50,269 nucleotides of DNA from Chlorobiota bacterium. Lineage in GTDB: Bacteria; Bacteroidota; Ignavibacteria; OLB7. Positions 9,098 through 18,697 of this stretch are shown here, piece after piece. The stretch covers positions 1 through 50,269 of the forward strand of contig JAGWAZ010000005.1 of NCBI GenBank assembly GCA_021296135.1, given 5' to 3'. The notes beneath the pieces were generated by a model. That model searched no databases and was not told the DNA's origin. It was given only the letters and a program-made list of their open reading frames with translations. The position numbers and the translations under genes are program-made. The stretch's first letter is position 1. Every line of letters begins with the position of its first letter.

Positions 9098-9785
9098 GTC
9101 GCGCCGTTTTCAGACCAATGAGCATCACTGTAAGGGTCTGATTCAATGCCCTCGAGAAGTCTATGTTGAGCGGATCTGGAATCTCCTCCCGCGTAGCTTC
9201 GGAGATAGCCGGAGCTGATCTGGCAAGATGTTGTAGTCCGATAATCAAAGCCTGAGTTCTTACAAGGAGGGCTAGGCCATCCCCTGATCTGAGGAAATCG
9301 AGATTTTCTTCAAGAAGAGGACCAAGTCTGCGAAGACTCTCTCTCATGAATCCCTTGAACACATGCTCCGCTTCCAGTGGAATGTTTGGGATAAGTCTTG
9401 TGTGCAGAATTGCCGTTAACCTTAGAAAATCTTGTTCCCCGGCGAGAGTTTTGACAAAGAGAGAGGCAATTTTAGGAATGGAGTGTCGGCCTTGGCCCGA
9501 CAGAAGCTCTTCTTCCATTAATTTGATCCATGTCGTGTACCCCTTTCTGTACAAGGCAAGGAACATCTCCTCCTTTGTTGTGAAATAGAGGTATATCGTC
9601 CCCTTTGCGATACCGGCTCGTTCGGCAACACGTGCAACGTTGATCGCGTCAAACGACTCTTCCCGAAACAGTTCAAGCGCTGAATGTAGAATCGATTCCC
9701 TGCGTTCTTCCTTTTGCGCGTCACTTACGGCTCGCGATCTGATTGCCATACCTTTCCGACAAATGGTTGATGTAGATTCATGCAA
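9090..9785 (-). CDS. TetR/AcrR-family transcriptional repressor
   Basis: A 231-residue one-component regulator. The N-terminal helix-turn-helix is recognisable: ILHSALELFREESFDAI, then VARVAERAGIAKGTIYLYF and TKEEMFLAL. The variable ligand-binding domain follows. ATG 9785 is the first start; a second ATG at 9749 (MAIRSRAVSDAQ) would begin nearer the usual N-terminus and may be the real one. The gene lies head of a region where an efflux operon seems to have been lost (TolC tail at 8942-9097), so its original target may be gone. The effector is unknown. Confidence 0.87.
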   Translation of the reverse strand: MHESTSTICRKGMAIRSRAVSDAQKEERRESILHSALELFREESFDAINVARVAERAGIAKGTIYLYFTTKEEMFLALYRKGYTTWIKLMEEELLSGQGRHSIPKIASLFVKTLAGEQDFLRLTAILHTRLIPNIPLEAEHVFKGFMRESLRRLGPLLEENLDFLRSGDGLALLVRTQALIIGLQHLARSAPAISEATREEIPDPLNIDFSRALNQTLTVMLIGLKTARRS

Positions 9786-9855
9786 AGATAAGTTCAGATT
9801 ACCAGACCAGCGCCTTTTCGTCCACTACTTCCACATCAGCCAGCATAGCCAGTGA

Positions 9856-10293
9856 TTACGTCAACTCATCCTCACCCTGTAGCGTGACAACGATCTTGCG
9901 TTCTCTTGGACGAACGTCGCATTCAAGAAAGAAGATCTGTTGCCAGGTCCCAAGAACGGGTGAGCCGTTGTTGATCGGAATCGAGAGTGATGGCCCTAAC
10001 ATAGTGGCTTGCAAATGGGAGTGGCCGTTGCCATCACTCCATCGTTGCTCATGACCGTAATCGCGACTTGGTGGCATCAGACGGTCGAGGAGTTCGGGCA
10101 GATCACGCTGTAGTCCTGGTTCAAACTCGATGGTGCCGACCGAACCGGTACTCCCAATCACATGAATGTTAACAATGCCGGTCTGTATCGACGATTGGGC
10201 GACAATTCGGGAAACGCTTGATGTTATATCGTGCATATCACCATGACCGGACGTAGAGAGGGCAAGAGTGCTCTGATAAACATGATAAGCCAT
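9856..10293 (-). CDS. YjbQ/UPF0047 family protein, second of a tandem pair
   Basis: A 145-residue YjbQ (UPF0047) protein. Visible signatures are STGSVGTIEFEPG, DGNGHSHLQATMLGPS, LGTWQQIFFLECDVRPRER, with the conserved histidines in GHSH. Some family members have weak thiamine phosphate synthase activity, but the physiological role is not settled. The form with TGSVGTIEFEPG differs from the neighbouring paralogue, so the two are different subfamilies rather than a recent duplication. Its ATG overlaps the preceding stop by one base (TAATG), implying translational coupling. Confidence 0.88.
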   Translation of the reverse strand: MAYHVYQSTLALSTSGHGDMHDITSSVSRIVAQSSIQTGIVNIHVIGSTGSVGTIEFEPGLQRDLPELLDRLMPPSRDYGHEQRWSDGNGHSHLQATMLGPSLSIPINNGSPVLGTWQQIFFLECDVRPRERKIVVTLQGEDELT

Positions 10294-10712
10294 TACTCTC
10301 CAATGATTTTGATAAGGACTCGCTTTCTCCTTCGACCATCAAACTCACCGTAGAAGATCTCTTCCCAAGGCCCAAAGTCGAGTTTCCCCTCGGTAATCGC
10401 TACCACGACTTCCCGGCCCATGACTGTTCTTTTCAGGTGAGCATCGGCGTTATCTTCGCCGGTGTCGTTATGGCGATACTGATCAATGGGAGCATGAGGA
10501 GCAAGCTCTTCCAGCCACCACTGGAAATCGTTCCAGAGTCCCGATTCGTTGTCGTTAATGAAAACACTCGCTGTAATGTGCATCGCATTGACAAGAACAA
10601 GACCTTCGCTCACGCCCGATTCACCGATTGTCTCTTCTACCTGGTCGGTAATCCGTACAAATCCCATCCGTTCCGGTATGTTGAACCAAAGCTCTCTTCG
10701 ATATGATTTCAT
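10293..10712 (-). CDS. YjbQ/UPF0047 family protein, first of a tandem pair
   Basis: A 139-residue YjbQ-family protein: [36 protein letters not shown], and [19 protein letters not shown] are the family blocks, with NxxHxTAxVxINDxExG typical of the larger bacterial subgroup. It is the promoter-proximal gene of a two-gene unit with the paralogue at 9856-10293, coupled through TAATG. Two different YjbQ proteins made from one message suggest a hetero-oligomer or two related substrates; this is inference. Confidence 0.88.
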   Translation of the reverse strand: MKSYRRELWFNIPERMGFVRITDQVEETIGESGVSEGLVLVNAMHITASVFINDNESGLWNDFQWWLEELAPHAPIDQYRHNDTGEDNADAHLKRTVMGREVVVAITEGKLDFGPWEEIFYGEFDGRRRKRVLIKIIGE

Positions 10713-11049
10713 GCTTTTTTGTTGGCTGATGAAGTATTACAATAATTGTAGAGGGTAGTCGATAGTAAGTGGAGAGGAAGAAACGCTCAAGAAAACGAGA
10801 TACAACAGGGTTTCAAGCCTGTTGTGTTCATTTTCCCAATTCTCCAGGTACTCAAATGCTCTTAAAGTAACCATTACCCAGGTTCAAGAGTCTTCCTTTG
10901 GTGAGAATAGGGCAAATAATCGTATATATTACCTTCTTAGGGAAGCTTACATCTCGTGCTAAAATTCTCTTCAAATTACAAGACAAGGACCTTAACACTC
11001 TGCTAAACAAGCAGAAAAGAATAATCAAACATCATTGAACAGAAGTCTT
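10713..11049. other. Divergent intergenic region with a small hairpin
   Basis: This gap separates the leftward YjbQ pair from the rightward metalloprotease and must hold both promoters. A perfect 8-bp hairpin (acaacagg / cctgttgt, 10802-10825) is followed by a T-rich stretch. An AT-rich cgtatatatt lies at about 10921-10930. No gene is seen. Confidence 0.45.
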
Positions 11050-13761
11050 ATGGCACAACTTCAATCCTGTACATCTGCAATTCGGCCATCACGGTGGGGC
11101 CTTGTTCTAATCGTGATCTTTCTTGCTTCTACCGTTGTCTGGGGACAGCAACGAGCTGATTCCCGCATTTTTATTCCGGCTGATAGAGCTGTAAACGGTG
11201 ATGCATATGAGCTTACAAGCACAAATCGTGCAATGGCTCTTGACGTTGACATTGCGGCCTTCAAGGCTGTAGCCGCCCCTGAAATGACAATCAGCAATGT
11301 TCCATTGGCTCCTGGATTGACAGTCGATCTGGAGTTGAGAGAGTGGAACATTGTAAAGGAGGGAGCAAATCTGGTATACGGAACCGAGCATGGCGAGGAA
11401 CCGATTACCCTTGGTGTTCGCATGTATCGTGGAACTGTGAAGGGAGAGAGTGAAAGCGATGTCTTCCTCTCATTTGCTGATGGAAGCCTGCTCGGCCATG
11501 TCACAACCTCTGACAAGAGCTATGAAATTTCCACCGACTTCGAGGTGAAACCGGATGGCTTTCGTGTTCCGGCCACTTCATACCCAACCGATGCTCTTCC
11601 GAACTCTGTTATCAACTGCGGTGTGAACGAGGATAACCTCCTCGATCTCCTCGGTGGTAGTTTGGTAGACTATGACTACGAGAAGTATGCCGAACATCTT
11701 CACGCCCCTCCAAGGACCGCTGCCAATTCGATAGATTACGCTGCTGAGGGTGCGTGGGAAGGAGATGTTGAGTATCTGGGACTCTTCAACGGTGATGGAC
11801 AGGCTGCTGCAGACTATATGGCAGGGATAATTGGCGAGGTCAGTGCCGTTTTTGAGCGTGACCTGAGCGTCCAGTTGACGATTTCCCACATGAAAATCTG
11901 GACAAGCCCCGGAGCACCAGGTTATCCGTACAAGGAGGCCGAGGTCATGTCGATTGCGTTGAACGAGACGATGAACTACTGGAATCAGGAAGAGAACAAG
12001 AAAATTGACCATGCAATTGCCCACACGTTCAGCGGCAAGAACTGGAAAAATCCAATTGGCATTGCCTTCCTTGACGTTCTCTGTCCACGTCGTGGCAACT
12101 CTCCCGATGCGCAAGGAGCCTACAGCGCAATTACGCGGAAGAATTCTGCTCGAGACAGGAGCGTCGTTACACACGAAACGGGACATAACTTCGGTGCGAA
12201 TCACACGCATTATTGTGGTTGGGGAGGAGAGTTCAACGGTGCTATTGACAAATGTGCGCCGGCAGAGGGAGGCGCATGCTTCTCGGTGACCGAGCAGACG
12301 GTCGGAACGATTATGAGCTATTGCTCGCATAAAGAACTCAAGTTCCATCCGCTGGTAATTAATCGGCTGAAGCAAAAGATTCGTAATGAGGATTGTCTTA
12401 TCGCATCAAAGAAACTCCTGATTCAGCCGAACCTTGTGATTTTTGCAAACGAAATTCAAGGTGTTCCACGCGATACGGTTCTTGAGACCTTCTTTACGAA
12501 TGTTGGTCAGTATGATTCAATTGAAATCACAGGTGTTCTGCGAGATGGTGCGGACAACGAGCAGTTTGAGATTCTCGAAGGGATGCCTCCCTTTACACTG
12601 GCGCCAAACGAAACCAAGCGTATTGCCGTTCGCTTCAAGGCAGAACTGACAGTTGGGGCGCAGATGCACCTGGTCTATCAGCACAATGGCTTGAATCCTC
12701 CGATTAAAGTGACGTTCGAGGGATATGCAAGCGATATCCGACCGATACTTGGGCTACGGAACGACTTCGATGAAATTATGTGGACAGAACGGTTTATCGG
12801 AACTATAAACGATACGGTACAGGAAGATCTCTATATCAACCTTGGCGTTGATGGAGTTCTTTCTGAGCAGACCGCAACGCTCTATATCACTGAAACGTGG
12901 ATTGATGGACCTGACAAGCTTGACTTTCAGTTGCTTGAAGGGTCGGCTCCTATTCAGTTAGACGGATTGGAAAAAGCAAGCGCCGCCTTCAGGTTTGCAC
13001 CTACAACCCCCGGGTCCAAGAAAGCTACGTTCTATATAAGGAGCAACTCTGACGGTGTTCCGGGAACGCTCGATAGCCTTGGGTTGGTTGGTAATGGTGT
13101 AACTGGACCAATCATGGAGTTGGCCCTACCTGATCTTATTATTGACTTTGGTGATGTTAGGAAGGGAAGTCCACGAATCGATACCGTGTTTGAAAACTTC
13201 TTTAGGAATTCCGGACAGGTTAGCCTGGTCTATTATACTGAGTTGCAAAGAACCAAAGGAGAGGAGAATGTCTTTACAGCGAGTACTATCTCGAACCTTC
13301 TTAAGCCGGGAGAATCCGATCGATTAACGTTCTCGTTTTTTGCAAAACCGGAGCATCAACTCGGGTTAAAGCAGGCGCAATTTATCATTATTTCGGATAA
13401 TGAAAATCAAACGTACGAGGTCAGCAATGACACTCTCCATCTTGTCGGTAATGTGCTTGCGCCAAGCTCGGTGCCGGATAATCTTGAACCGGATGAGTTC
13501 TTCTATGTCACTGAAAATCCAACGACTGGAAGTGAAGTCTCTTTCTTCCTTGGACCACGTCAGGGAGAAGTGGGGGATCTCTTCATCGCAAGTCTTATTG
13601 ACATGAACGGACGTGAAGTCTGGCGTCAGGTTGGACAGTTCCAGACGGATCAGGGAGACACGTGGAGGCTTGATGCTCGGGAGTGGCCTTCAGGAGTCTA
13701 TTACATCCGCGTTTCAACAACCGACGAAATTCGTGCACGGAAGTTGACAATAACGTGGTAA
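11050..13761 (+). CDS. Secreted M12B (reprolysin-like) metalloprotease with T9SS sorting domain
   Basis: A 903-residue exported zinc protease. ATG 11050 is preferred to TTG 11035 because it starts a clean signal peptide (about 36 residues ending WGQQR). A propeptide-like region precedes the metzincin domain with the complete motif H375-E-T-G-H-N-F-G-A-N-H385 and a Met-turn GTIMSYCSH. C-terminal to it are two or three beta-sandwich modules of about 130 residues resembling ASH/choice-of-anchor domains. The last 80 or so residues (EWPSGVYYIRV ... ARKLTITW) are a type A T9SS sorting domain, so the protein should cross the outer membrane and be anchored or released. Confidence 0.88.
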   Translation: MAQLQSCTSAIRPSRWGLVLIVIFLASTVVWGQQRADSRIFIPADRAVNGDAYELTSTNRAMALDVDIAAFKAVAAPEMTISNVPLAPGLTVDLELREWNIVKEGANLVYGTEHGEEPITLGVRMYRGTVKGESESDVFLSFADGSLLGHVTTSDKSYEISTDFEVKPDGFRVPATSYPTDALPNSVINCGVNEDNLLDLLGGSLVDYDYEKYAEHLHAPPRTAANSIDYAAEGAWEGDVEYLGLFNGDGQAAADYMAGIIGEVSAVFERDLSVQLTISHMKIWTSPGAPGYPYKEAEVMSIALNETMNYWNQEENKKIDHAIAHTFSGKNWKNPIGIAFLDVLCPRRGNSPDAQGAYSAITRKNSARDRSVVTHETGHNFGANHTHYCGWGGEFNGAIDKCAPAEGGACFSVTEQTVGTIMSYCSHKELKFHPLVINRLKQKIRNEDCLIASKKLLIQPNLVIFANEIQGVPRDTVLETFFTNVGQYDSIEITGVLRDGADNEQFEILEGMPPFTLAPNETKRIAVRFKAELTVGAQMHLVYQHNGLNPPIKVTFEGYASDIRPILGLRNDFDEIMWTERFIGTINDTVQEDLYINLGVDGVLSEQTATLYITETWIDGPDKLDFQLLEGSAPIQLDGLEKASAAFRFAPTTPGSKKATFYIRSNSDGVPGTLDSLGLVGNGVTGPIMELALPDLIIDFGDVRKGSPRIDTVFENFFRNSGQVSLVYYTELQRTKGEENVFTASTISNLLKPGESDRLTFSFFAKPEHQLGLKQAQFIIISDNENQTYEVSNDTLHLVGNVLAPSSVPDNLEPDEFFYVTENPTTGSEVSFFLGPRQGEVGDLFIASLIDMNGREVWRQVGQFQTDQGDTWRLDAREWPSGVYYIRVSTTDEIRARKLTITW

Positions 13762-13794
13762 TAACCGTAGTTTGCAATCCGTATTTGATCAATC

Positions 13795-13829
13795 AGCGCC
13801 CGTCTGATGTTCGGAGTCAGACGGGCGCT
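13795..13829. terminator. Strong 13-bp hairpin after the metalloprotease
   Basis: A perfect 13-bp stem (agcgcccgtctga / tcagacgggcgct) closes a 9-base loop, 34 bases after the stop codon. No T-run follows (cgtgtgtcg), so it is not a classical intrinsic terminator; it may protect the 3' end or act with Rho. Confidence 0.6.
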
Positions 13830-13926
13830 CGTGTGTCGAAGTAAGTTCGTATTGCGAAAACGTTTCTGGAGCTCAAAACGTCTTGATATCAGTTCTGGCA
13901 TCTAAACGAAATTTTGGAAGATTGTT

Positions 13927-14925
13927 ATGAAGTCGAGGCTTTATGCCCCCGTTGTTCTATTTGGTGCTCTTTCCCTCCTGACATCGTTGCTTTTCACCTC
14001 TTGCACAACCGACCCGGTATTCGAGGAAATTGGCGTTTCGGTCAATGCCTTTGATTTTCCCACGCTCGATCCATCCCAAGGTCATTACGAGCTTTGGTTC
14101 AGTTATCCTGAGGATATCGTTTCCGGTAAACGCAATGCCGTGCAGCATGGCGACGCTCTCTTCGTCAGCATGGGAAAGTTCATGATTGATTCGGATGGAA
14201 CGATGAAAGGACTTGACCGCGGGGCTGCGTCGTTCACGATACCGGCCGGTTTTAATCCCGGATTGCTGATCGATGCTATTGTCACTGTTGAGTCATCTGC
14301 CGATACCGATGATGATCCGTCGGGGCGATTCCTTGCCGGAGCCTTCACCGGAACCGAGCGTGAAGGATTTGCCTCATTGAAAATGAGTGGATCTGATGCG
14401 TTTGGACAGGCGTTCGATACAGTAACAGCAAACCTGAAAGCGGTCTATCGTTTACGAACGCCAAGCTCGAGTGCGACCGATGATGAAACCCAGGGCATCT
14501 GGTTTATCGATCTGAATAGCAAACCAAGCATAGGCCTGAAAGCTCAACCGATCAACCTGGAAAACGAGAACTGGACGTATGAGTCATGGGTGACGAAAGA
14601 GAATGGAGGGAGCATCGAGTATATCTCTCTTGGCACGTTCGATCGTATTGATACGCTCGATGCAAACGGAGCAGGGCCAAATGGTGGACCAGAACCTGTG
14701 TTGCTCCGAACTCCGGGGGAAGACTTTGTGCAGGGAACGATCCGTATCCTCAACGATGGTACATATAGGGTGATAATCTCGCTTCAACCAATTAATCTCG
14801 GATTGAACAGGCCTTTTTACCCGTTGCTTGAGAGTGATATCCCACTGAGCTTTGATCCAACTCAAGAAGAGCAGATGGCAGTTGCGCACCGATTGCCGAC
14901 AGTTGAGATCAAGGTAGATCGATGA
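13927..14925 (+). CDS. Lipoprotein of unknown function
   Basis: A 332-residue predicted lipoprotein: positively charged start, hydrophobic stretch and lipobox LLFTSC with the lipidated Cys at about residue 26. The rest is rich in beta-strand-like sequence with repeated GT/DG turns; no domain was recognised. The gene overlaps the next one by four bases (ATGA), so the two are translationally coupled. Its product probably works with the following FG-GAP protein, perhaps as its surface anchor or chaperone; that is inference from coupling only. Confidence 0.75.
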   Translation: MKSRLYAPVVLFGALSLLTSLLFTSCTTDPVFEEIGVSVNAFDFPTLDPSQGHYELWFSYPEDIVSGKRNAVQHGDALFVSMGKFMIDSDGTMKGLDRGAASFTIPAGFNPGLLIDAIVTVESSADTDDDPSGRFLAGAFTGTEREGFASLKMSGSDAFGQAFDTVTANLKAVYRLRTPSSSATDDETQGIWFIDLNSKPSIGLKAQPINLENENWTYESWVTKENGGSIEYISLGTFDRIDTLDANGAGPNGGPEPVLLRTPGEDFVQGTIRILNDGTYRVIISLQPINLGLNRPFYPLLESDIPLSFDPTQEEQMAVAHRLPTVEIKVDR

Positions 14926-17069
14926 GAATGCAATCGAATATCAGAATGTTGAGCATCGATTGCAAGAGAGGAGATCGATTCGGTATCCTCTCTTTTTTCC
15001 CGATGTTCGTGATGCTCTGCACACTCCTTGCCTCCACTACAAACCTTCTGGCACAGCCATTCCGCCACGAGATCGGGCCAATTACCGTGCAGGGGCCTTC
15101 GGGCGAGCCAATGCTCAACCCATTTTCCGGAGGACTCGATCTGACGCGGATTGGGCTGGTAGACGTGGATGGTGATAGTGATCTCGATCTCTTTGCCCTG
15201 AACATCAGTGAACGTCTCAGGCTCTATGTGAACGATGGAAGTGCTGCCTTCAGGCGTATTGAGTCACCTGTCTGGGAATCCCTTCCCGTCCGAAGCTGGT
15301 TCCGTCTGGTCGATATTGATGATGACGGTGATGTCGATCTATATACCTCAGGTGAGCGCTCAGAGTTGATGGTGCTTCGGAATACTGGCTCCAGTTCCGC
15401 TCCCCTGTTTTCCAGTCCTGACACCGTTCGCCAGAGCAATAGCTCAGTTATCTTTTCAGAGCAATTAACGGTTCCGACGTTTGCGGACATTGATAATGAC
15501 GAAGATTTCGATCTCTTCAGCGGAAACGTTGACGGCACCATTACCTATTACGAAAACGTTGGATCGAAGAAAGAACCTGACTTTCTTTTCCGTTCAAGAA
15601 AGTTTGAGGGGCTTCTGGTAATTTCTCCTGCTCGCGCTGAACGAGAGGAGAAGGATGTATCAACAAGTAGTGCTCGACATGGTGCCAGTGTGCTCGACTT
15701 TGTTGACCTGGATGGGGATCTCGATCTCGATATTCTCTTCGGAGATTTCTTTACCACGAAAATGCTTCATTTCGAGAATCGTGGCACGCCTAGGGTTCCG
15801 GACTTTGACACGCTCTGGGTTGATTCGGCCTTTGCTCCGAGCGGTGACATTGTCGAGAGCGTCGGATTCAACCAGGCTGTATCCGGAGATCTTGACGGCG
15901 ATACCGATTTCGATGTCCTTGTCTCCTCATTGTTAGCCTCGGCATCAAATCGGCCGATGGAACTTTTTATCAATCAAGGTGACAGGAGAAATCCGGTAAT
16001 GCGACGTGCCGGAACAAACCCGACGAGCGAAATCGATGTTGGACGATTTTCCAGTCCTGTCTATCTGAAGGATAATGAGCGCGAGGGGTTGCTTGTTGGT
16101 TCTGAGGATGGTTCAATATCGTGGTACACGATGCGTGAGAAGGATAATAGGACAGTCCTACAACTAACCCGACGGTACATTCTTGATGGTGTCACTCTTT
16201 CCTCACCGGCTGTCGGTGATCTCGATGGCGATAAAAAAGCGGAGATCGTTGTAGGTAAAGGGGATGTGCTTGATGGGACGACGCTCCGACTTTATCAGTT
16301 TGATGGGAATGAGTTGGCACGCCTTTCCTGGCAACTCGATACGACCTTCAACATTGCCCGGAGCAGTGCATCTCCTACACTGGCCGATCTTGATAATGAT
16401 AAAGACCTTGATCTTTTTGTTGGTGCGCGAAATGGGCGATTCTATCTCTTTGAGAATATAGGTTCGCCAACATCCTATGTTTTTGAGGTGGCCACTCCTC
16501 CGGCGCCGTTCGATACGCTTGATCTGGGAGCCGATGCTGCTCCGTGCTTTGCTGACATTGATAACGATGGCGATCTCGATGTAATCGTCGGCAGTCGTCA
16601 GAGTGAATCGCTTGACTACGATACGCTCCGGTTCTGGGTGAACGATCAAGGTTCGTTTCGAGAAGATATTGCCTGGCCCGCAATGGCCGTAGCCCGTAAT
16701 CCGGTCCCCCTCTACGTCAAAGTGCGTGAAGGAAACTTTCTGCTTGTTGGAAATCGTCCCGGCGGACTCATAGCGTTTCGGGATTCAACACAATCCTCAT
16801 CGGTCGCAGGTAATCAAGCGAGGTCGTCGAACGGTCGCGTGCAAGTCATTGCAGAGACGAAGCAGCATCAAATCGTCGTGAAGTGGGATAGTCTACCGGC
16901 AGAGAGCAGAGAGTTTGTGCTTGTCGATATTGGTGGAAGTGAACATCATCGTCTCTATCTGGATCAAGCTACGGGAAGCTTGAGGTTATCGCTGCAAGGG
17001 TTGTCGAGTGGCCTCTATCTCTGGAGTGTTGAAGGATTGCATCGAGGATTCATTGTAGTGGTTCGGTAA
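14922..17069 (+). CDS. Secreted VCBS/FG-GAP repeat protein, T9SS-type C-terminus
   Basis: A 715-residue exported protein with at least eight calcium-binding repeats of the form DxDxDGDxDLD, for example VDVDGDSDLDLF, VDIDDDGDVDLY, ADIDNDEDFDLF, VDLDGDLDLDIL, GDLDGDTDFDVL, GDLDGDKKAEIV, ADLDNDKDLDLF and ADIDNDGDLDVI. This points to a beta-propeller used for adhesion or protein binding. The signal segment reads FFPMFVMLCTLLASTT, with a long basic n-region. The end (LSSGLYLWSVEGL ... FIVVVR) resembles a short T9SS sorting domain. ATG 14922 overlaps the lipoprotein stop. Confidence 0.85.
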   Translation: MRMQSNIRMLSIDCKRGDRFGILSFFPMFVMLCTLLASTTNLLAQPFRHEIGPITVQGPSGEPMLNPFSGGLDLTRIGLVDVDGDSDLDLFALNISERLRLYVNDGSAAFRRIESPVWESLPVRSWFRLVDIDDDGDVDLYTSGERSELMVLRNTGSSSAPLFSSPDTVRQSNSSVIFSEQLTVPTFADIDNDEDFDLFSGNVDGTITYYENVGSKKEPDFLFRSRKFEGLLVISPARAEREEKDVSTSSARHGASVLDFVDLDGDLDLDILFGDFFTTKMLHFENRGTPRVPDFDTLWVDSAFAPSGDIVESVGFNQAVSGDLDGDTDFDVLVSSLLASASNRPMELFINQGDRRNPVMRRAGTNPTSEIDVGRFSSPVYLKDNEREGLLVGSEDGSISWYTMREKDNRTVLQLTRRYILDGVTLSSPAVGDLDGDKKAEIVVGKGDVLDGTTLRLYQFDGNELARLSWQLDTTFNIARSSASPTLADLDNDKDLDLFVGARNGRFYLFENIGSPTSYVFEVATPPAPFDTLDLGADAAPCFADIDNDGDLDVIVGSRQSESLDYDTLRFWVNDQGSFREDIAWPAMAVARNPVPLYVKVREGNFLLVGNRPGGLIAFRDSTQSSSVAGNQARSSNGRVQVIAETKQHQIVVKWDSLPAESREFVLVDIGGSEHHRLYLDQATGSLRLSLQGLSSGLYLWSVEGLHRGFIVVVR

Positions 17070-17135
17070 GCTTCTCTATTATCCTCGCCTTTGTATCTTC
17101 GCTCATCGAATCCTTTCAAACGACAATTTCTGTTC

Positions 17136-17588
17136 ATGTCTCTGGTTGCTCTTGAAGAATCGCGCACGTTCCCGCCTAAGATGTACCTTCTGGTTGTCTG
17201 GATAGTAACGTCTCTCTTTGCGCTCTTCGGGATTATCGTATCGGCAGCCTGGAGCATTGCATTCTGGATTTGGACTGCAGTTTTGCTTGTATCGCTGCGT
17301 CAGGTCTGGGCGACACATTGGATACAGGTTGATCAGAAAGGTATTCGTGTGCGAAACCTTCTGTTTCATAGAAAAGAAGTCGAATGGGATACGATCACGG
17401 ATGTTAACGAACGGGAGATTCCGGTTCGAAAAAACAAATCATTTTTTGTCTTGAAGATCAGCGGTGAGATGAACGTTCGTTCCAGCAAAGAGACAACAAT
17501 CATGATTGACAGTGATATTGCCGGGTTCGATATTCTGCGAGAGTTAATCCAAAATGTGATGGTATCAAAGGCGTCGGAACAATCCTGA
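17136..17588 (+). CDS. Small membrane protein with PH-like cytoplasmic domain
   Basis: About 150 residues. Two closely spaced hydrophobic segments (YLLVVWIVTSLFALFG and WSIAFWIWTAVLLVSL) are followed by a soluble domain reading DQKGIRVRNLLFHRKEVEWDT, which resembles the bacterial PH-like fold found after two membrane helices. ATG 17136 is preferred over an upstream TTG at 17091 because it avoids a basic extension. Membrane topology is clear; the function is unknown. Confidence 0.7.
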   Translation: MSLVALEESRTFPPKMYLLVVWIVTSLFALFGIIVSAAWSIAFWIWTAVLLVSLRQVWATHWIQVDQKGIRVRNLLFHRKEVEWDTITDVNEREIPVRKNKSFFVLKISGEMNVRSSKETTIMIDSDIAGFDILRELIQNVMVSKASEQS

Positions 17589-17596
17589 TTGTCGGG

Positions 17597-17851
17597 TCAG
17601 AGCGATTTATGGCTTTCCAGAAGGCTGCTGCGTGTATCATTCATACCCTTCACTCTCCAGGCATGAATGCCCGCTTTTCGTGCTGCATCTACGTTGATCC
17701 GATTGTCATCGAAATAGAGAATACGTTCAGGTGCGTGCCCGATCGCCTCAAGAACATGTTTGAATATCTCCTGATCCGGCTTCATCAAGCCGATCTCATA
17801 AGAGAGAAAATGGTGATCGAACGTCTCGTGCAGCCCAAACTCACTGGTCAT
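17597..17851 (-). pseudogene. HAD-like hydrolase, C-terminal fragment
   Basis: The frame encodes the C-terminal half of a HAD-superfamily hydrolase: FLSYEIGLMKPDQEIF (motif III lysine) and ERILYFDDNRINVDAARKAG (motif IV acidic residues). The N-terminal part with motif I (DxDx) is missing; upstream reading to about 17900 in the same frame gives no family sequence. At 84 residues the product lacks the catalytic nucleophile and should be inactive. Confidence 0.75.
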
Positions 17852-17945
17852 TATCTCCCAACATAACGACTTTTGGCATGTAGATATTCGAGCAAAATTG
17901 GGAACAAGAATCAGGAAACCGCGGAGGGCTAAAGTTCTGAGCTAA

Positions 17946-18035
17946 GAGAAGTTTGCACACCAATACGAACTGGATCGCGAAAAAATCGCGAAAGTGTTGG
18001 GTATCAACATCAGCGAATTATTCAAAGGATTATGA
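17946..18035 (+). pseudogene. XRE-type controller gene, C-terminal remnant
   Basis: Directly after an in-frame TAA (17943-17945) the frame reads EKFAHQYELDREKIAKVLGI then NISELFKGL and stops with TGA at 18033-18035. The block KIAKVLGINISELF matches the last helix of Cro/XRE domains (KIAxALxxxxxELF). The TGA overlaps the ATG of the restriction gene (ATGA), the arrangement of controller and nuclease genes in type II restriction systems. The recognition helix is lost, so no DNA binding is expected. Confidence 0.5.
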
Positions 18036-18609
18036 ATTATAAGTTCAAAATAAAGAGTTACAAGAAATTATTGTCGGTGAGGTACCGGATTTTCCTAAGT
18101 ACAGCACCCAGTTAATGAACTTGGCAAATCAGAATGGACAAGGTACTCGCCCGAGAGTTGTCGGGCAGATGAGCAATTTGATTCAGGAGTTTCCTGGAAG
18201 GAAATTGGAGGAATGGGAAGAATGGTACAAAGAACGTCAACCTGGCGCTATTAAAAATGCCACGGATAAAATTTATAAAATGGTCGAGAATTTTAAGGAG
18301 GCCGTTCAGGAGATTGACCGTAGGATGGTGAAAGAGTGGGTAGAGGACTTAGTGATTCTCAAAACGTTTATGGGGCTACGCTTTCAGGAAGCGATTTTGA
18401 GAAAGGTTGCCGAACAGAAAAGTGAGACATATCGGCTAGCAACACCGGAGGAAGAAAGCAAAGGAATTGATGGATACATTGGTTACACCCCCGTAAGTAT
18501 TAAGCCTGTCACTTATGAGTATAAAAAGAGTTTGGTAGAAGAAATTTCGATACAAATCATCTATTACGAGAAGAAAAAGGATGGCATTGTTGTTTACTAC
18601 GATTTTTGA
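18032..18609 (+). pseudogene. MjaI-like type II restriction endonuclease, frameshifted near the start
   Basis: From 18115 the frame encodes 164 residues: MNLANQNGQGTRPRVVGQMS, WEEWYKERQPGAIKNATDKI, IDGYIGYTPVSIKPVTY. This matches, by recall, the MjaI restriction family (CTAG specificity for R.MjaI). Conserved coding (GEVPDFPKYSTQ) continues upstream of that ATG without any start codon, back to a TAA at about 18040. The expected N-terminus MNYKFKIKSYKKLL is in another frame from ATG 18032. A one-base change around 18056-18080 would join both. An internal start at 18115 could still yield a truncated protein. Visibly A/T-richer than its neighbours. Confidence 0.72.
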
Positions 18610-18697
18610 ACGGTAGGAGTGGGATTAAATGGCATACAGAGACCTCACGTGGAGGTTGTTAAACACTCGAGACTTCGGAACAATGACGAAAGTTGAC

